64,000 bases of DNA, taken from positions 930,001 through 994,000 of the forward strand of contig NC_085886.1 in NCBI RefSeq assembly GCF_035222275.1. The letters are read 5' to 3'. The notes below the pieces were generated by a model. That model searched no databases. It was not told the DNA's origin and saw nothing but the letters and a program-made list of their open reading frames with translations. Of this stretch, positions 45,199 through 56,639 are shown piece after piece (the stretch's first letter is position 1; every line of letters starts with the position of its first letter). This DNA is from Podospora bellae-mahoneyi (lineage: Eukaryota > Ascomycota > Sordariomycetes > Sordariales > Podosporaceae). The translations under genes and the position numbers were made by a program.

Positions 45199-45243
45199 GG
45201 TGGACATGGTGGACATGGTGGACATGATGGACATGGTGGACAT
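45199..45243. repeat. 9-bp minisatellite, five copies
   Basis: Unit GGTGGACAT repeated five times with one variant unit (GATGGACAT). Confidence 0.9.
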
Positions 45244-45669
45244 GGCAGATGAGAATCCAGTCAGGACCCGCATCGGACCAAGATCCGGTACCACGCTGCA
45301 ACGACGACAAGGGCAAGCTGTCTCCATGATGGACAGCGCTGGCTGGCGGCGGTGACAGCAAGAACCAAGCTAGGGCGGTGACGTTTCCAGACATACTTGG
45401 GGGGGCTACGGGGCCTAGCGCAATGGCCGTTCCGCCTTCCGCGAGAAGAAAGATGGTCTGGCGGGAAGGCGCTATTCCCAATTGTGCCCGTCATCGCCAG
45501 CGTCCCTACCCTTTTCACTCCGCATTCAAGAGAATTGGGTTCACTAGTTTGCGCAAATAAAGTGGACACCTCGCGGTGAGCATTTCATCCATGACAGGAC
45601 CAGGAGCATTCACCGTTTTCCATTCATCATACGGTAGTAGTGTATCAATCAAAACGGTCTCTACCGCGG

Positions 45670-45693
45670 CACACACACACACACACACACACC
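45670..45693. repeat. (CA)n microsatellite
   Basis: About twelve uninterrupted CA dinucleotides. Confidence 0.95.
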
Positions 45694-48616
45694 TTCCAAT
45701 CCTTCCACCGAGCTTCCAGAAACACTTTTTGTTGCTTTCCAGCTTGGCCGTCCAAGCTCTCCGGGCTGTCCTTGTCTTCACTCTCCAATAGATGCCCGAA
45801 AGGGAAGACCTCACCGCACTGGAGCCAGTACAGTACGCTACATACGGACAAGTCCGCAAAACGAGACATTGCAAGCCGCCACTCGGCGCACCTTTTTACT
45901 GAACGCCTGAACCGGCATCACAAGCCTGACGGCGAACTCCCCGGAAGTCCGTTTTCTTGATTTTTGATTGTCGATTCCGGGGTGCCGGTCAGCTTCCAAT
46001 CGCATGCTCAGCTTCGTATTACGCCTGTAATTATTAACAGGCCGTTTCATTACACGCAGGACACAGGAACAGACAGAAGAAAACGTTTCCCTCCCGAGGT
46101 CCCCCAGACATGATAATTCAGCGGATATCCGTCTCGGGGCTATTCTGGGGTCTCATTTCACAGCGGTGATGGACCTAGTGTAAATGGCATCAGAGGGATC
46201 CGACCCGCTGCGCCTGCGCCTTCGAATGACGGGCATCTCGGCTCCGCTAGCCAAGTTGCGCTCCCGCCCGCTGCGCCTAAACTCGCTCAGTGTCCAGTGT
46301 CCACGCTTGCCAGCTCACTCACTTCCCGTCAGCTTCTGACCAAAGACCTCGATCACGATGTGGGCATTGACCACTTTTCTATACAAGCCCGAGCTCCAAC
46401 ATGTCACACACTAGTTGCATGATGAAGAGAAGCACACGCCATATAAAGCACGGCTTTATATACCCATCTCACCACCATCAGCAGACCCTCATGCCTTAGC
46501 CACCAACAACCGAATCTTACCACACACACCCTTAGGAGCTTGGTCTCCTGCCTGCGGTCAGTGAGGCCATTTGAGAGACAGTCACAGTACTAGCAGCAGT
46601 TAAGCGCCAGGTGTGCAGGTTGTCGACCCAACCGCAGACGGTGAGCATCTGAGGATCTGCCAGAGGTCTCAGAACCAGCATCGTGGCGGGCTTGGTCAGT
46701 GGGTGATCTCGCCGCCATGTGTTGACTAGTTAGCACTTATACCCACGCAGACTGCTCCTCCTGCCATCTTGGGCATAACAAAGAGCTTCCTACCGGGGAG
46801 AATCTGCACACTTTTCAAAACGACCACCGCTTCATCGGGTTGCTCGTCAAGGTCCAAACTGGACGTTCTCTGGCCCACATTATGGCGCGCTTTATAGCTG
46901 CCAAGAATTGAGAAGAAAAAAACGTTGGCTCAGAACGGAAACCGCTTTGGAACTAGCCCTGGAGGAGTGGATTACAGGGCTTATACTGCCGCTCATGCGA
47001 GCCACCCATCCAACTGCTCGGGGCCAGTTCCTCGGGTCGCTAGGGGTGCGGGAGTCACGCAAGTGTAAGAGTGTCTTGCTTGTCTTCTCGCCCGCGTTGA
47101 AGACCGTTGCCAGCGCCCATCATTTCTTTTTGCCTCGTTCAACATGAAGAAAGAAAGAGACGAGAAAGACTGTCCGGCCGCCAACCATTCCAGAAGGAGT
47201 CGTTGTCGAAGCCCCGTTGTGGCCCTAGCAGACCGGCAAGCATTTACGCATTCTGCAGTTCCACGCCCCCCTCCCCGGCTTCCATGGCCAGTGGTAACTG
47301 GACCCCGGTACCTGTCCAGGGCACTACTGACACCTCCACTACCCAAAGGACCCAACTGCTCGTTCGTGCTGAAGTCAAGGGTCAGCATCCTAGCTCATAC
47401 ACTACCTACTAGGTACACTGGTACCTACACTGTTCCTTGACCGATAAGAGGGGGAGTGGGTAAGAAAACGACATGGGCCTTACACCTGGGGGTTTAAAGG
47501 CTGGTGCGTGGCAACCGCAAGAGCCTGCTATCTTTGTCATTTCCAACCTGGACGCTCTCAATATCTTCTTGTCCCAAGTCTTCAACCTTTGGTCTCGGGA
47601 CAGTAACGGAAAAGTGGCCCCGAAAGAGTACGCTGAGACGGGGCTTTGATATCAGTAACACTATTGCCGCCGTTCGGAAGACACGATAACTACTGGGCTG
47701 CTCTCTCAGTCCACTCCCCCGAGCTCCTGGATACCCACCACAGAGACACCACAGGTCCCCTCTCCGTCGTAAAATTGCGAGGCAACGACCGGAAGGCCTT
47801 GGCTGTGCTGTGGGATTGTCCATTCAGACGACAAATCACCTTAGCGCAAACCCTGAGGTCCCTCACTTCGACCACTCAACTGCGAAGAGCATCCGTACGG
47901 AGGAGATAATAAGTGGTGGCTCGCCCCGCTGCACCTCCAAGGTCACCCGCAGCCCGTTCTGCTTGAATCGTATGTGTGTCTCTGCATTCGCTACCTGATA
48001 TACTCGGCAAAGATTCCATCCCATCCCGTACTCCACGACGGCTGTACCCTTTCCTGTCCGAGGTATCCTGCAGCGTGGCTTCCATCAAACCTGGTGCTGG
48101 CACGCAACCGCCTGACGCAGGCCAACGCATAGAGGAAGTCGTGGGCCTTTGAACACGCACTTGCATCTAACTTGGCGTCATTGCTCCGCTGCCGCTCTCC
48201 AGTACGGCCCAGTGTCGTCCTACAGCTCCGCCAGCAGAGGACGTGGTTCGGAATCCGCTCACTCTGCGCCTTACACACCTTGTGTGACATAAAGGGACAT
48301 CGTCAGAGCGCCCCCCGAGACCCCAAACCTTCCATCCTCGACAGTGGAACAGCCGGCTTATAGCTGTTTCAAACACGAATCCGTCAGTCTGGCGATCACG
48401 GCGCCGATTCACCAGCGGTGGGCCCAAGAACCAGCACCCCGCTGGTCTGGTGCGGACACCTCGCTGCTGTTCACGACAGCCGCCCAGGACCACCGAAGGA
48501 GGGGAGCCCAAGGTACTGGCCTTGACCAAGGACTGGTCCTCCCGGTGCCCGACAGCAGTTACAGGCGTCAATGTCACGGTCTTCAAGGCCTCAAAAGCGA
48601 AGGGGAACAGACCTCG

Positions 48617-50473
48617 ATGTCGCAGGGGGGGCCAGCACCTCCCCCTTCTTCTCGTCCTTCTTCGCAATCGCCAGCGACAGACACCAACACCTCTCCACAA
48701 CACCGACAACAACATCTCGGTCAACAAGATGCTCCCAGAACACAGTCGTCCCATAACCCCAGCGGAGCAACGGTAGTCGAAGGAAACGAAAGAGGCTGGC
48801 AGCCAGGAAACCGACCCTCTGGCGTACACAACATCCTTAATCCAGCAGGCTCACAACCTACTCCTGCCGAAGGCAGCCCCCAACCAACAATGGGGCCAAC
48901 TCTTCAATATGGGACAACACAGGGCTCGCCTTCACGTCCTTATACCATCCCAGGACAGAGTGGGGCTTCCACACCAAGGGCAACTCACGCGCAGACACAT
49001 CCGACAGCATCTCCGGCCGGTGGTTCCTCTTCGGCCGAGAGGGGCTCACCTTCATCTGTCCATCCCTATCCTTTTACTGCGAGACGGATACTGACCCCAA
49101 AGTCCCCGAGAGTTGCAAGCCTTAGCAGGGCTGCTCTGCGAACAGTAGAACCCCAGCTCGCAAATTTACCGGCCCCTACTCCGAGAACTTCGTCTCAGAC
49201 AAATGACCTTTCCATGCTCGTCGGTCCTCCGTTGGGAGCTCCGTCGCCCTACCCCGGCTCCCACGCCCCCACGCGGCCGACCTCTGGGCTTTCTCGATCA
49301 CTCTCACAACCCAGTCTGAGCCACGGCCACCCAATGGCCCACCCCCGAGAACTAGCACACCCAGCTCCCCTCAAACGTGAACACAGCGGGCAGCCAGTCT
49401 TTCCAGGCTCACCATATGGGACACCAACCATGTCAAGCAGGGGACTGCCGGCATCCAATTCTCATGGTGATGGGCGATGGGGGCCAGGGCCCATGGGCAC
49501 ACTTCCGCCAGCAGGCTCAGCAACTCGAAGCTTGCAGATTTCGGAAGGCCAGACTCTATTAACAATCACACCGAGGCATGGAGAGGAGATTGTGGTTCCG
49601 GTGGACGTTCACCAAGCGTCGAAGCAGGCGGATGAGAAGAGACAACGAAACGCGGGGGCTTCAGCGAGATTCAGACAGCGCAAGAAGGAGAGGGAGAGAG
49701 AACAGCAACAGGGGCTACAAAAGTTGGAGTCGAGAAACCGGGAGTTGGAAAGGAAGGCGGATGAGCTTGAGAAGCGGTGCCAGGAGCTACAAATTGAGCG
49801 TGACCACTACAGGAATGACCGAAATCGTCTGCGAGATATCGTTGCCCGAACGGCTGGTATTAGCGAGTGGGCGGAAGGACCGCCGAGCCCGTCTACGTCA
49901 AGAGTCCCAGCACCCTATCCAACGGCAGGAGATAGCAGGTCACATACACCACACCAACAGCCGATGCCAGTATCGCACGCGCACTCACAGTCACACTCTC
50001 ACCCATACCCTCACCCTCACCCTGCTGTTCACCCTCTTCAACATCCCCACCCGCATCCTCATGTGCGCCCGAGCGCCTACGGGGAACCATCTATGCTCGA
50101 GCCGCCCCTGAGAAGGCGAAGAACAGATTCCGAACCTCAGATGCCCACATCATCCTTTGCCCTGTCCACACCGACTACCCTGCCACCCATCGCTGGTGCT
50201 TCTGCGTTTGGAATCCCACCGTCTCCCCATATTACACCACCCCCGGGACCTTCACGACTACCCCCTCTTCGATTCGAGCCCCAGCCGGGAGGAACTTCCT
50301 CGACGACACCATCACCTGCCCCCAGCGGCCCTCCCTCTCTGCCACCGACACTACCCCAGTCCCTCCCCCCTCAATCGATCACACCATACCCGCCTCAATA
50401 CCACCGAAAGAGCTCGTACGAAACCGCCGGTTGGGCTACCGAGCCACGACCTTCTGAGGGAGGACCGAGGTGA
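48617..50473 (+). CDS. bZIP transcription factor
   Basis: Single exon, 618 aa from ATG at 48617; the open frame extends upstream but has no earlier ATG. Residues 1-330 are Ser/Pro/Gln-rich and disordered. The basic region is DEKRQRNAGASARFRQRKKERE, with the N-x-x-A-x-x-(S/C)-R type core (NAGASARFR), followed by a leucine-zipper/coiled coil (LQKLESRNRELERKADELEKRCQELQIERDHYRNDRNRL). Before it lies a conserved-looking SEGQTLLTITPRHGEEIVVPVDVHQ segment. After the zipper comes a His/Pro run (HPYPHPHPAVHPLQHPHPHPH), then a Pro-rich tail. It should bind DNA as a dimer in the nucleus; targets are unknown. The long upstream region fits a regulated regulator gene. No known named regulator can be assigned from sequence alone. 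Confidence 0.88.
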   Translation: MSQGGPAPPPSSRPSSQSPATDTNTSPQHRQQHLGQQDAPRTQSSHNPSGATVVEGNERGWQPGNRPSGVHNILNPAGSQPTPAEGSPQPTMGPTLQYGTTQGSPSRPYTIPGQSGASTPRATHAQTHPTASPAGGSSSAERGSPSSVHPYPFTARRILTPKSPRVASLSRAALRTVEPQLANLPAPTPRTSSQTNDLSMLVGPPLGAPSPYPGSHAPTRPTSGLSRSLSQPSLSHGHPMAHPRELAHPAPLKREHSGQPVFPGSPYGTPTMSSRGLPASNSHGDGRWGPGPMGTLPPAGSATRSLQISEGQTLLTITPRHGEEIVVPVDVHQASKQADEKRQRNAGASARFRQRKKEREREQQQGLQKLESRNRELERKADELEKRCQELQIERDHYRNDRNRLRDIVARTAGISEWAEGPPSPSTSRVPAPYPTAGDSRSHTPHQQPMPVSHAHSQSHSHPYPHPHPAVHPLQHPHPHPHVRPSAYGEPSMLEPPLRRRRTDSEPQMPTSSFALSTPTTLPPIAGASAFGIPPSPHITPPPGPSRLPPLRFEPQPGGTSSTTPSPAPSGPPSLPPTLPQSLPPQSITPYPPQYHRKSSYETAGWATEPRPSEGGPR

Positions 50474-53400
50474 ATAACGCATACGACAGAACATACTACA
50501 CATATCGAATCATTTACACCCAATACCCTATAATACCCCCTTCCACCACATACATTTCCTTTGTTTTTATTGGGCATCATACTAGAGGATCAAAACAAAT
50601 GCCACGGGCGACCAGGGCGAGGCCAGACGGACCCACAGTTTCTTGTTTAGGGCGGGAGGAGAAAGAAAATTCAAAAGATGCTTTTGGCTTTATTTTTCTA
50701 ACTGTCGTTTGTTTCTTTTGTCTTTTTGCTAGCATTTTGGAAGCGGGGGGTTTCTTGATGGGTTCTTTTTGGGTTTTGGGTTTTCTATTATCAAACTTGT
50801 TGTAATAACCACCACACAGCATATAGCATTCCTTTTTTTTTCTGTCTGTATAATTTTTTTTTGTTGAATATCAAGTTTCTAATCATCATAACACCACCTG
50901 CACATATTCAGCCTTTTGTTCAGTTATGTACAATCCTTTTTTTTCTCTTTTTTTTCTGTTTTTTACATATATTCGCGGAGAGAGGAGGTACGGTGGGAGG
51001 AGGAATAATTGTCTTTTTGGACTACTATTGCCAATGAAAGCTTAGCTGGGGAGGATTGGGTGGGTTTTCTCTTTTTTGGACACACGGGCGTTGGATTAGG
51101 AAAAGTTGGAGCAGCAGCAGAAAGTGTGCGTGTGTTCCTGCAAGAAGTTTCACCGATTGGACAATGTTTTCTCCTTGGTTTCTTGCCTCTGATTTGTCTG
51201 CTTTAATCTTGACAAGTTCGGTTCAAAGAGGGGGAGGCTGGGGGGGCGGAAGAGCAAAGTTTCAGGGGGGAGCAGCCCGCGAGCATATTCGATACCAAGA
51301 TTGTTTTTATCATTGTTGTTCAAGTTCTATTCGTTGGATACCCGACAAGATACAAAGTCAACAGACGGCCGAGGTAGGAGGTTGGGCGGGGGCTACAGGC
51401 AGCAGTAGAATGCAAACTGCATGTGTATATGTATGTTTACATACTGCATGCTTGTCTGTGAGGGGGAGGAGGCTGGAGCTGTATCCAATGGGGAGATATA
51501 ATAGGGTAGTAGCACGCGGCTGGCACGAAGCTGTGGTTTGCTGTTCGGCCGTGATCTCTCAAAGCAGCAGCTGCAAGATAGAGCTTTGAGAAGCAAAGAT
51601 ACTGTTACAGTACATGTACATATATTTGGTGCATTGCATACATTACTGTATATCTAGTTGCAACCGCCAGCAAGTAAATCAAGAATGTCTAAAGGATCAG
51701 AACAGCCACGAAGCTAGTTACATGCCTAATTAGGTAGGATCAAAGTGCGGAAATAATAAAACGTCAAGGTTGACCGGTGGTCTACAACATCAAACTGTGG
51801 CTTAAGAGTTGTTGTTGTCCATGCATTCAGACGCCAGATGATAAAATCCCCGATTACCGCGCTGAAATGATTCGACATAGGCGCCGTTTTTTACCCCCCT
51901 TTCCCTCACCACACCCACCTTCACGCGAATCCAACGTGCATGTTTTGGGCGAGCACGGGTGATGGAGGGTGGTGTTGCAGTTTCGCCAGGCTGCAGAAAG
52001 TGCAGAAAAAAAATGTAGGTATTTTGTGTGAGTATGAATTGTGCTGCTGCTGCTGCAACACCAGAGTTACGTTGCCTTTTCACCCATCACAGACACACAC
52101 AAACTGCTGAGCCGCAGCCTCATTTTGCTGCAACATATGCAAGAAGGCTTGCCTCGCCTTGTCAAACCGTTGTTCTCCCCATCCTCCCGATTAACCCTTT
52201 TCAGCATCATGGTGTGTTATAACACACACCTATGTGGCACCCCACACCCGCCTTGGGCCCTACCCCATAACACCTCCTCCTCCAAAAGATGGTGTGTACG
52301 AAACCGTCTGGTTGGGCGAGGTGAGGAAGGGAAGACCGGGCAAAACCAGGTTGGAGTGTACAGTACTACTAATCCTAGGTGATCCATGAGGTGGCTACTA
52401 CCGGTCAACACACCCATCGCCGGTCACCACCCATTCCTTCCTTCCTTCCTTCCCCCCACCACCGCCACCGCCTCGCAGAAAGCTAGGTCTTGAACAAGAC
52501 GACCCTGTGGCACATTGTGTTGTTCCAGAGTTTCTTGGCTCGTCTTGTTCACAATCATTTTCCCACTCGCCGCGTCTGACGATAGTTTTTTGCCATTGGC
52601 CGTGTATAAGCGACCGCAGCAAATAAACCATTTGCATGAAATGAAGGTATTCCATTCGTCACAACCTCCTTGTCACGCCATCATTGATACGAACCGCTTG
52701 TACTCGGTTGCTACCGGGCTCAGTAAGAAATCCGCCGGTTTCTGTAGCGATATGCCCTCTCGCCATTGAATACCTCGACTCCACCGCATCTCGTCGGTTA
52801 GTTGCATGGCATAACGGCACATGGCGAGTTAGGTATTCGACAGGCTGGGCTAATTAGAACAAGAGAAACGGCTGGAATTTTGGTCGTGTCGGTCGAATCA
52901 GAGACGAAAGGATGCAATGTCCTTTTTGAGCCAGTTGAAACTCACTCGCGAGAAATCAACCGTGGGCGGGTGGACTCGTAGCGTCCGCAAATGGAAGCGC
53001 TATTAGATTGTGGATACGACAGTGATAGGAAGAAGCAAGAACATCGACCAGTCAACCAAAAGAAGACACCGTTGTGCATCTTGGCTTAGTCGAAGCTTGC
53101 GTATACTCTCCTTTTACAGGCGCGGAAAGCAAGGTGGTATTCCATTTCCGTCTCTGCAGGATCTCCATCTCACACCCATGTCTCATCTCGGTGTCTTCAT
53201 CGTGGGGTTCTTCAGCAATGAAGAAAGTCACCCGACTCGTCAAGGTTCCTAGCATGTGGATTGTTCCACCGTTTCGAGGTGCCATCGCTGGGGCGGTGTT
53301 GTTCGAGATGACATGATCTTGACAAGCTGGGCGTCAGCCAACCGGGCTAAATTTTTGGTGGCTGCCAATCACGGTATGTCGAGATTTCAATATCCCAAAC

Positions 53401-54963
53401 AGGCGCAAAAGTACGAGGGTGAGCCGGAATAGAGTGCCTTGTTACTTCGGAGTTAGTCATATCGGTGTAACACTCTCGAATTTGCGGTGGATAGTGGCGG
53501 TGACCGCTACCGAAGGTTGGACATTCTGTTTTATTCATTGGCATCTCAAGGTGTTGGTCATAACTGATTGGGAAATGAGAGTACATCAGTCAGGAAGGTA
53601 GAGAGTAGACCGTGATCCCTGAGTGTTTTGCGTAAATGATAGCCGAGCATGTTTGACAGAATACTGGACTAAAAATCGATAGGTGCGCGGGATGATGGCT
53701 TGTGAGGGTTGCTCGCTACCTCAAGGCCGCCCGAGTATCGTCTGGGGCCTGTGGAAGTGTAGCAGTCCTTGTTTTTCTGTCCCAAACGTTGCAAAACAGT
53801 GCCGTACCGGCAAGTTCGATCTCGGTAAATCGGAGGCGACGTTGCAACGAAACCGGCAGTCTGCCCAAATTCAGTCGACTTCGCGAGATAAACAGCGCGA
53901 TTTTGAGATTCTCTTGACACCATCGAAGACCGTTGTAACTCTTCGAATCTTGTCATTGTCCCTACCGACTTTTCCTTCTCCCACTGGAAACGGAGCGTGG
54001 TGCTTCCGCGGGTCCTCGTCCATGGAAGGAGAAGATTGCCCTGGGCCTTCATCACATGACGAATTGGGCCAAGGAAGCCATAGAATAGCACCGAAAAAGA
54101 AAGAAAAAGCGATTCACACGTCTTTGGTTGTCATCTGGGGAGCGAGTCAGCGATGTAACATCACCATAGGATTACCGAGGTGTCCACCGCCAGATGATAC
54201 TGGAGACGGTGAGAAGACTTACTCGGCGGGACGAGATAGCGGTGTGTACTGAAATGTATCGAACTGAACTGGCATTGAAGCCCAATACAGTGCGGTGGTA
54301 AGCAGTGTGTCTGCACCCAATGGTGTGGTTGAGGGAGGCACAGTCGTTGCTCCCGCACCCATGTTGGGGTTACATGATCCGACCTGTCGGGTTTGGGCTT
54401 GTACATGGGTCAGTCATGGCCACGGGACGTTGATCCGGATCGGTGGGACGATTCAACGACCAAAGGGGGAATTGGAAAAAACGAAAAGGTTGTTTCAAGC
54501 AGTGAAAGTGGGAGCTGAGAAACGGTGATAAGATATCCTTGGCGATATCAATGCAATGCAACAGCAACTGCCGAGCCCAAGTGGATTTCAACTGGCCTTG
54601 GAGGGCTGAGAAGGGGATTGAGAAGGGGACATTGTGATAGTTTAGGGATGAAAAGAAGAAGAAGGGGACTGTGTAATAGAAGCTCGATGGGCAGCGCAAT
54701 TTTTGAAACCCCATCTGAAGTCTTTGCACAAGATAGATGGGATGAAAGGTTCAGTTGATAGTTGAAGATGGTGACGCTGATGAAGTGTGGGGGTTAGCCT
54801 TGTGCCACATGCAGGAGCAGGGATAAGCCACAGTTGAGCCGCTCCACTTTCTGACCTCACTCGAACCGTCCAAAAGTTTATCGCTGCTAGCTATCGGGCC
54901 AAGAAATATCAACGAGGTCGTCAACCATCTGCCAGTGTTGCGCCGGGGAAAAGGACAGCAATA
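50474..54963. other. 4.5 kb gene-free stretch
   Basis: The left part (to about 51000) is T-rich and looks like a long 3' UTR. No frame further right has domain content or supported introns. A 16-bp palindrome at 52212 and a CTTC short repeat near 52437 are visible. Confidence 0.45.
52212..52227. repeat. 16-bp perfect palindrome
   Basis: GTGTGTTATAACACAC reads the same on both strands. It may be chance within a CA/GT-rich patch. Confidence 0.9.
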
Positions 54964-56211
54964 ATGGCAGACTCACCACGCTCGCCCAAGAGGCGGCGTA
55001 TTCTCGCCTCAATCAACCGCCCAGATCACGATGCCGGCAGCGATAGCGATGAATACGGCCCAAGACCAGCAGGCCAACCAAGCAAGACGCATCGCGATAT
55101 GCCCCGCCATAAATCAACCCCTCCAGGCGAGGAACCACCAGACGCCAAAGATGAACCGCATCAGTCAGAGAAACAGGACGATCCTATGCCTAGAGATGGC
55201 TCAATCCAAACCCTAGAAGCAGACGGCAACTCTACGAAGCCGAAACCCACCAAATTCCGCTTCAAATCCAAGCCCTCCCGCTCCCGCCGAGATCGCGATA
55301 AAGACAGGGAGGAAAGGGATCTCGACAGAGACAAACGCCGATCCAGCTCCAGAGACCGCACCTCCTCGCAATCCCACCACCACCGGCACAGGTCCCGCTC
55401 CCCCTCCGACAAACACCGCCGCTCCTCCCACCGTCACCACCACCACCGCTCCTCCCGCCGCCGCCGGTCCCCCTCCCCCCAACAACCCGACCCCTTTGCC
55501 CCGGACCCTCTAGATCCAGAAACCGCCTTCCGCGAATCCCTCTTCGACGCCATGGCCGACGACGAAGGCGCCGCATACTGGGAAGCCATCTACGGCCAGC
55601 CAATCCACATTTATGCCAACCCCGAACATGTCAACCCCGCCACCGGCCACCTAGAAAAGATGACAGACGAGGAATACGCCGAGTATGTCCGTCAGAAGAT
55701 GTGGGAGAAGACCCATGCTGGCCTGTTGGAAGAACGGGAGAAGCGCAAAAAGCAAAAAGAGGAACAGGCCAAGAAGGACGAAGAAAGAAGGAGGATAGAA
55801 AAAGAAATGGAGAGGAGTTTTATACGAGGGGAGGAGAGGCGGTTGAAACGGTCATGGAGGACGAGGTTTGAGAGGTATCTACAGAAATGGGAGGAGTGGG
55901 TTAAAGATACTGCCCCGGGGGCGGAGAAGATTCCTTGGCCGATCGGAGTGGAGAGGGATGAGGAGGGGGGTTTTAGGGCGGGGGAGGTGAGGACCTTTTT
56001 TGTGAATGGGCTGGGGCTGGAGGAGACTGGGGAGAAGGAGTTTGTGGCTAGGTTGAAGGAGGAGAGGGTGAGGTGGCATCCGGATAAGATACAGCAGCGG
56101 TTGTTGGGGGGGTCGGGGACGGTGGATAAGGGGGTTATGAGGGATGTCACGGCGGTTTTTCAGGTTGTGGATGGGTTGTGGGGGGAGCTAAGGAGGAATA
56201 TGGGGAAGTGA
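54964..56211 (+). CDS. NF-kappa-B-inhibitor-like protein 1 (NFKBIL1) family, RS-rich
   Basis: Single exon, 415 aa. Residues 1-170 are disordered with phospho-type acidic and Arg/Ser-rich stretches (SRSRRDRDKDREERDLDRDKR, then SSSRDRTSS and a His/Arg/Ser run), as in splicing-associated proteins. A conserved segment follows (FRESLFDAMADDEGAAYWEAIYG), then a long charged coiled coil (EEYAEYVRQKMWEKTHAGLLEEREKRKKQKEEQ). The C-terminal region, LKRSWRTRFERYLQKWEEW, IPWP and RVRWHPDK (about 365-375), is the J-like signature of the NFKBIL1/IkBL family. The animal and plant homologs are linked to pre-mRNA processing; by analogy a nuclear RNA role is likely. There are no ankyrin repeats, as is usual outside vertebrates. 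Confidence 0.8.
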   Translation: MADSPRSPKRRRILASINRPDHDAGSDSDEYGPRPAGQPSKTHRDMPRHKSTPPGEEPPDAKDEPHQSEKQDDPMPRDGSIQTLEADGNSTKPKPTKFRFKSKPSRSRRDRDKDREERDLDRDKRRSSSRDRTSSQSHHHRHRSRSPSDKHRRSSHRHHHHRSSRRRRSPSPQQPDPFAPDPLDPETAFRESLFDAMADDEGAAYWEAIYGQPIHIYANPEHVNPATGHLEKMTDEEYAEYVRQKMWEKTHAGLLEEREKRKKQKEEQAKKDEERRRIEKEMERSFIRGEERRLKRSWRTRFERYLQKWEEWVKDTAPGAEKIPWPIGVERDEEGGFRAGEVRTFFVNGLGLEETGEKEFVARLKEERVRWHPDKIQQRLLGGSGTVDKGVMRDVTAVFQVVDGLWGELRRNMGK

Positions 56212-56473
56212 CATTATGTTATGGCATGGCGATAGGCGTTTTTGGGCTATTATACCAGTTATGAGGTGTTGAAGACTTAATGATCAAGGTTGTTAATGAT
56301 ACCATTAGGGGTGTTAGATTATGATAATAGGGATTGGGAGGTGCAGGAAGGTTTGGAAGTTGTGGGATTGTACCATCGAATTGATACTGTGTTAGTGTTA
56401 GACAGTGAGGAACGAACAAAAAGCAGAAACGTGAGAGGCCATAGGATTCGCTGATAAAAAAGAAATAGAAACG
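56212..56473. other. Spacer between NFKBIL1-like gene and 5S rRNA gene
   Basis: AT-rich spacer, probably the 3' UTR of the upstream gene. Confidence 0.4.
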
Positions 56474-56488
56474 AAAAAGGGCTAAAAA
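56474..56488 (-). terminator. Pol III T-run terminators of the 5S rRNA gene
   Basis: Downstream of the 5S 3' end on the minus strand there are two T5 runs (56488-56484, at the end itself, and 56478-56474), as expected for Pol III termination. Confidence 0.75.
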
Positions 56489-56606
56489 CATACAACACCA
56501 GGGATTCCCCAATGGTCACCCACCTGGGTACTGGTCTGGCCCTTGGCAGGTTATCGAGGGGAGAACGGACGGGATCCCGAGTTTTCTGCCAGGTATGGTC
56601 GTATGT
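56488..56606 (-). rRNA. 5S ribosomal RNA (diverged type)
   Basis: About 119 nt on the minus strand. It starts ACATACGACCATACC and ends CCCTGGTGTTGTATG, pairing as the 5S helix I. It contains AACTCGGGATCCCGTCCG and GGGCCAGACCAGTA, close to the Neurospora 5S sequence as known from the literature. Helix II arms differ from that type but remain complementary (CCTGGCAG with CTGCCAAGG), as does the GGTGGGTGACCA hairpin region, so structure is kept. A TATA-like TACATAAG at about -25 to -32 and two T5 runs flank it. In Sordariomycetes 5S genes are dispersed singly, which fits its lone position. It may encode a minor 5S type; pseudogene status cannot be excluded. Confidence 0.88.
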
Positions 56607-56629
56607 GATAGTTGTAGTTGATTTTGGAG

Positions 56630-56638
56630 CTTATGTAG
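56630..56638 (-). promoter_or_regulatory. TATA-like upstream element of the 5S gene
   Basis: CTACATAAG on the minus strand lies 24-32 nt upstream of the 5S start, the place where dispersed fungal 5S genes carry a conserved TATA-like element. Confidence 0.55.
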
Positions 56639-56639
56639 C

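Larger units (their letters stand above)
41432..48616. other. 7.2 kb gene-free stretch upstream of the bZIP gene
   Basis: The longest gap in the window. All frames are short and none resembles a known domain. It contains a 9-bp minisatellite (45199) and a CA microsatellite (45670). Near 46240-46290 short Cys/Gly-codon-like CCCGCTGCGCCT units recur. The right end should hold the long promoter and leader of the bZIP gene. No transposon, tRNA or rRNA was seen. Confidence 0.45.

Noticed and set aside
48344-48616. Upstream extension of the bZIP protein
   Set aside because: The frame is open but begins with GTG and has no ATG before 48617; the peptide has no conserved look.
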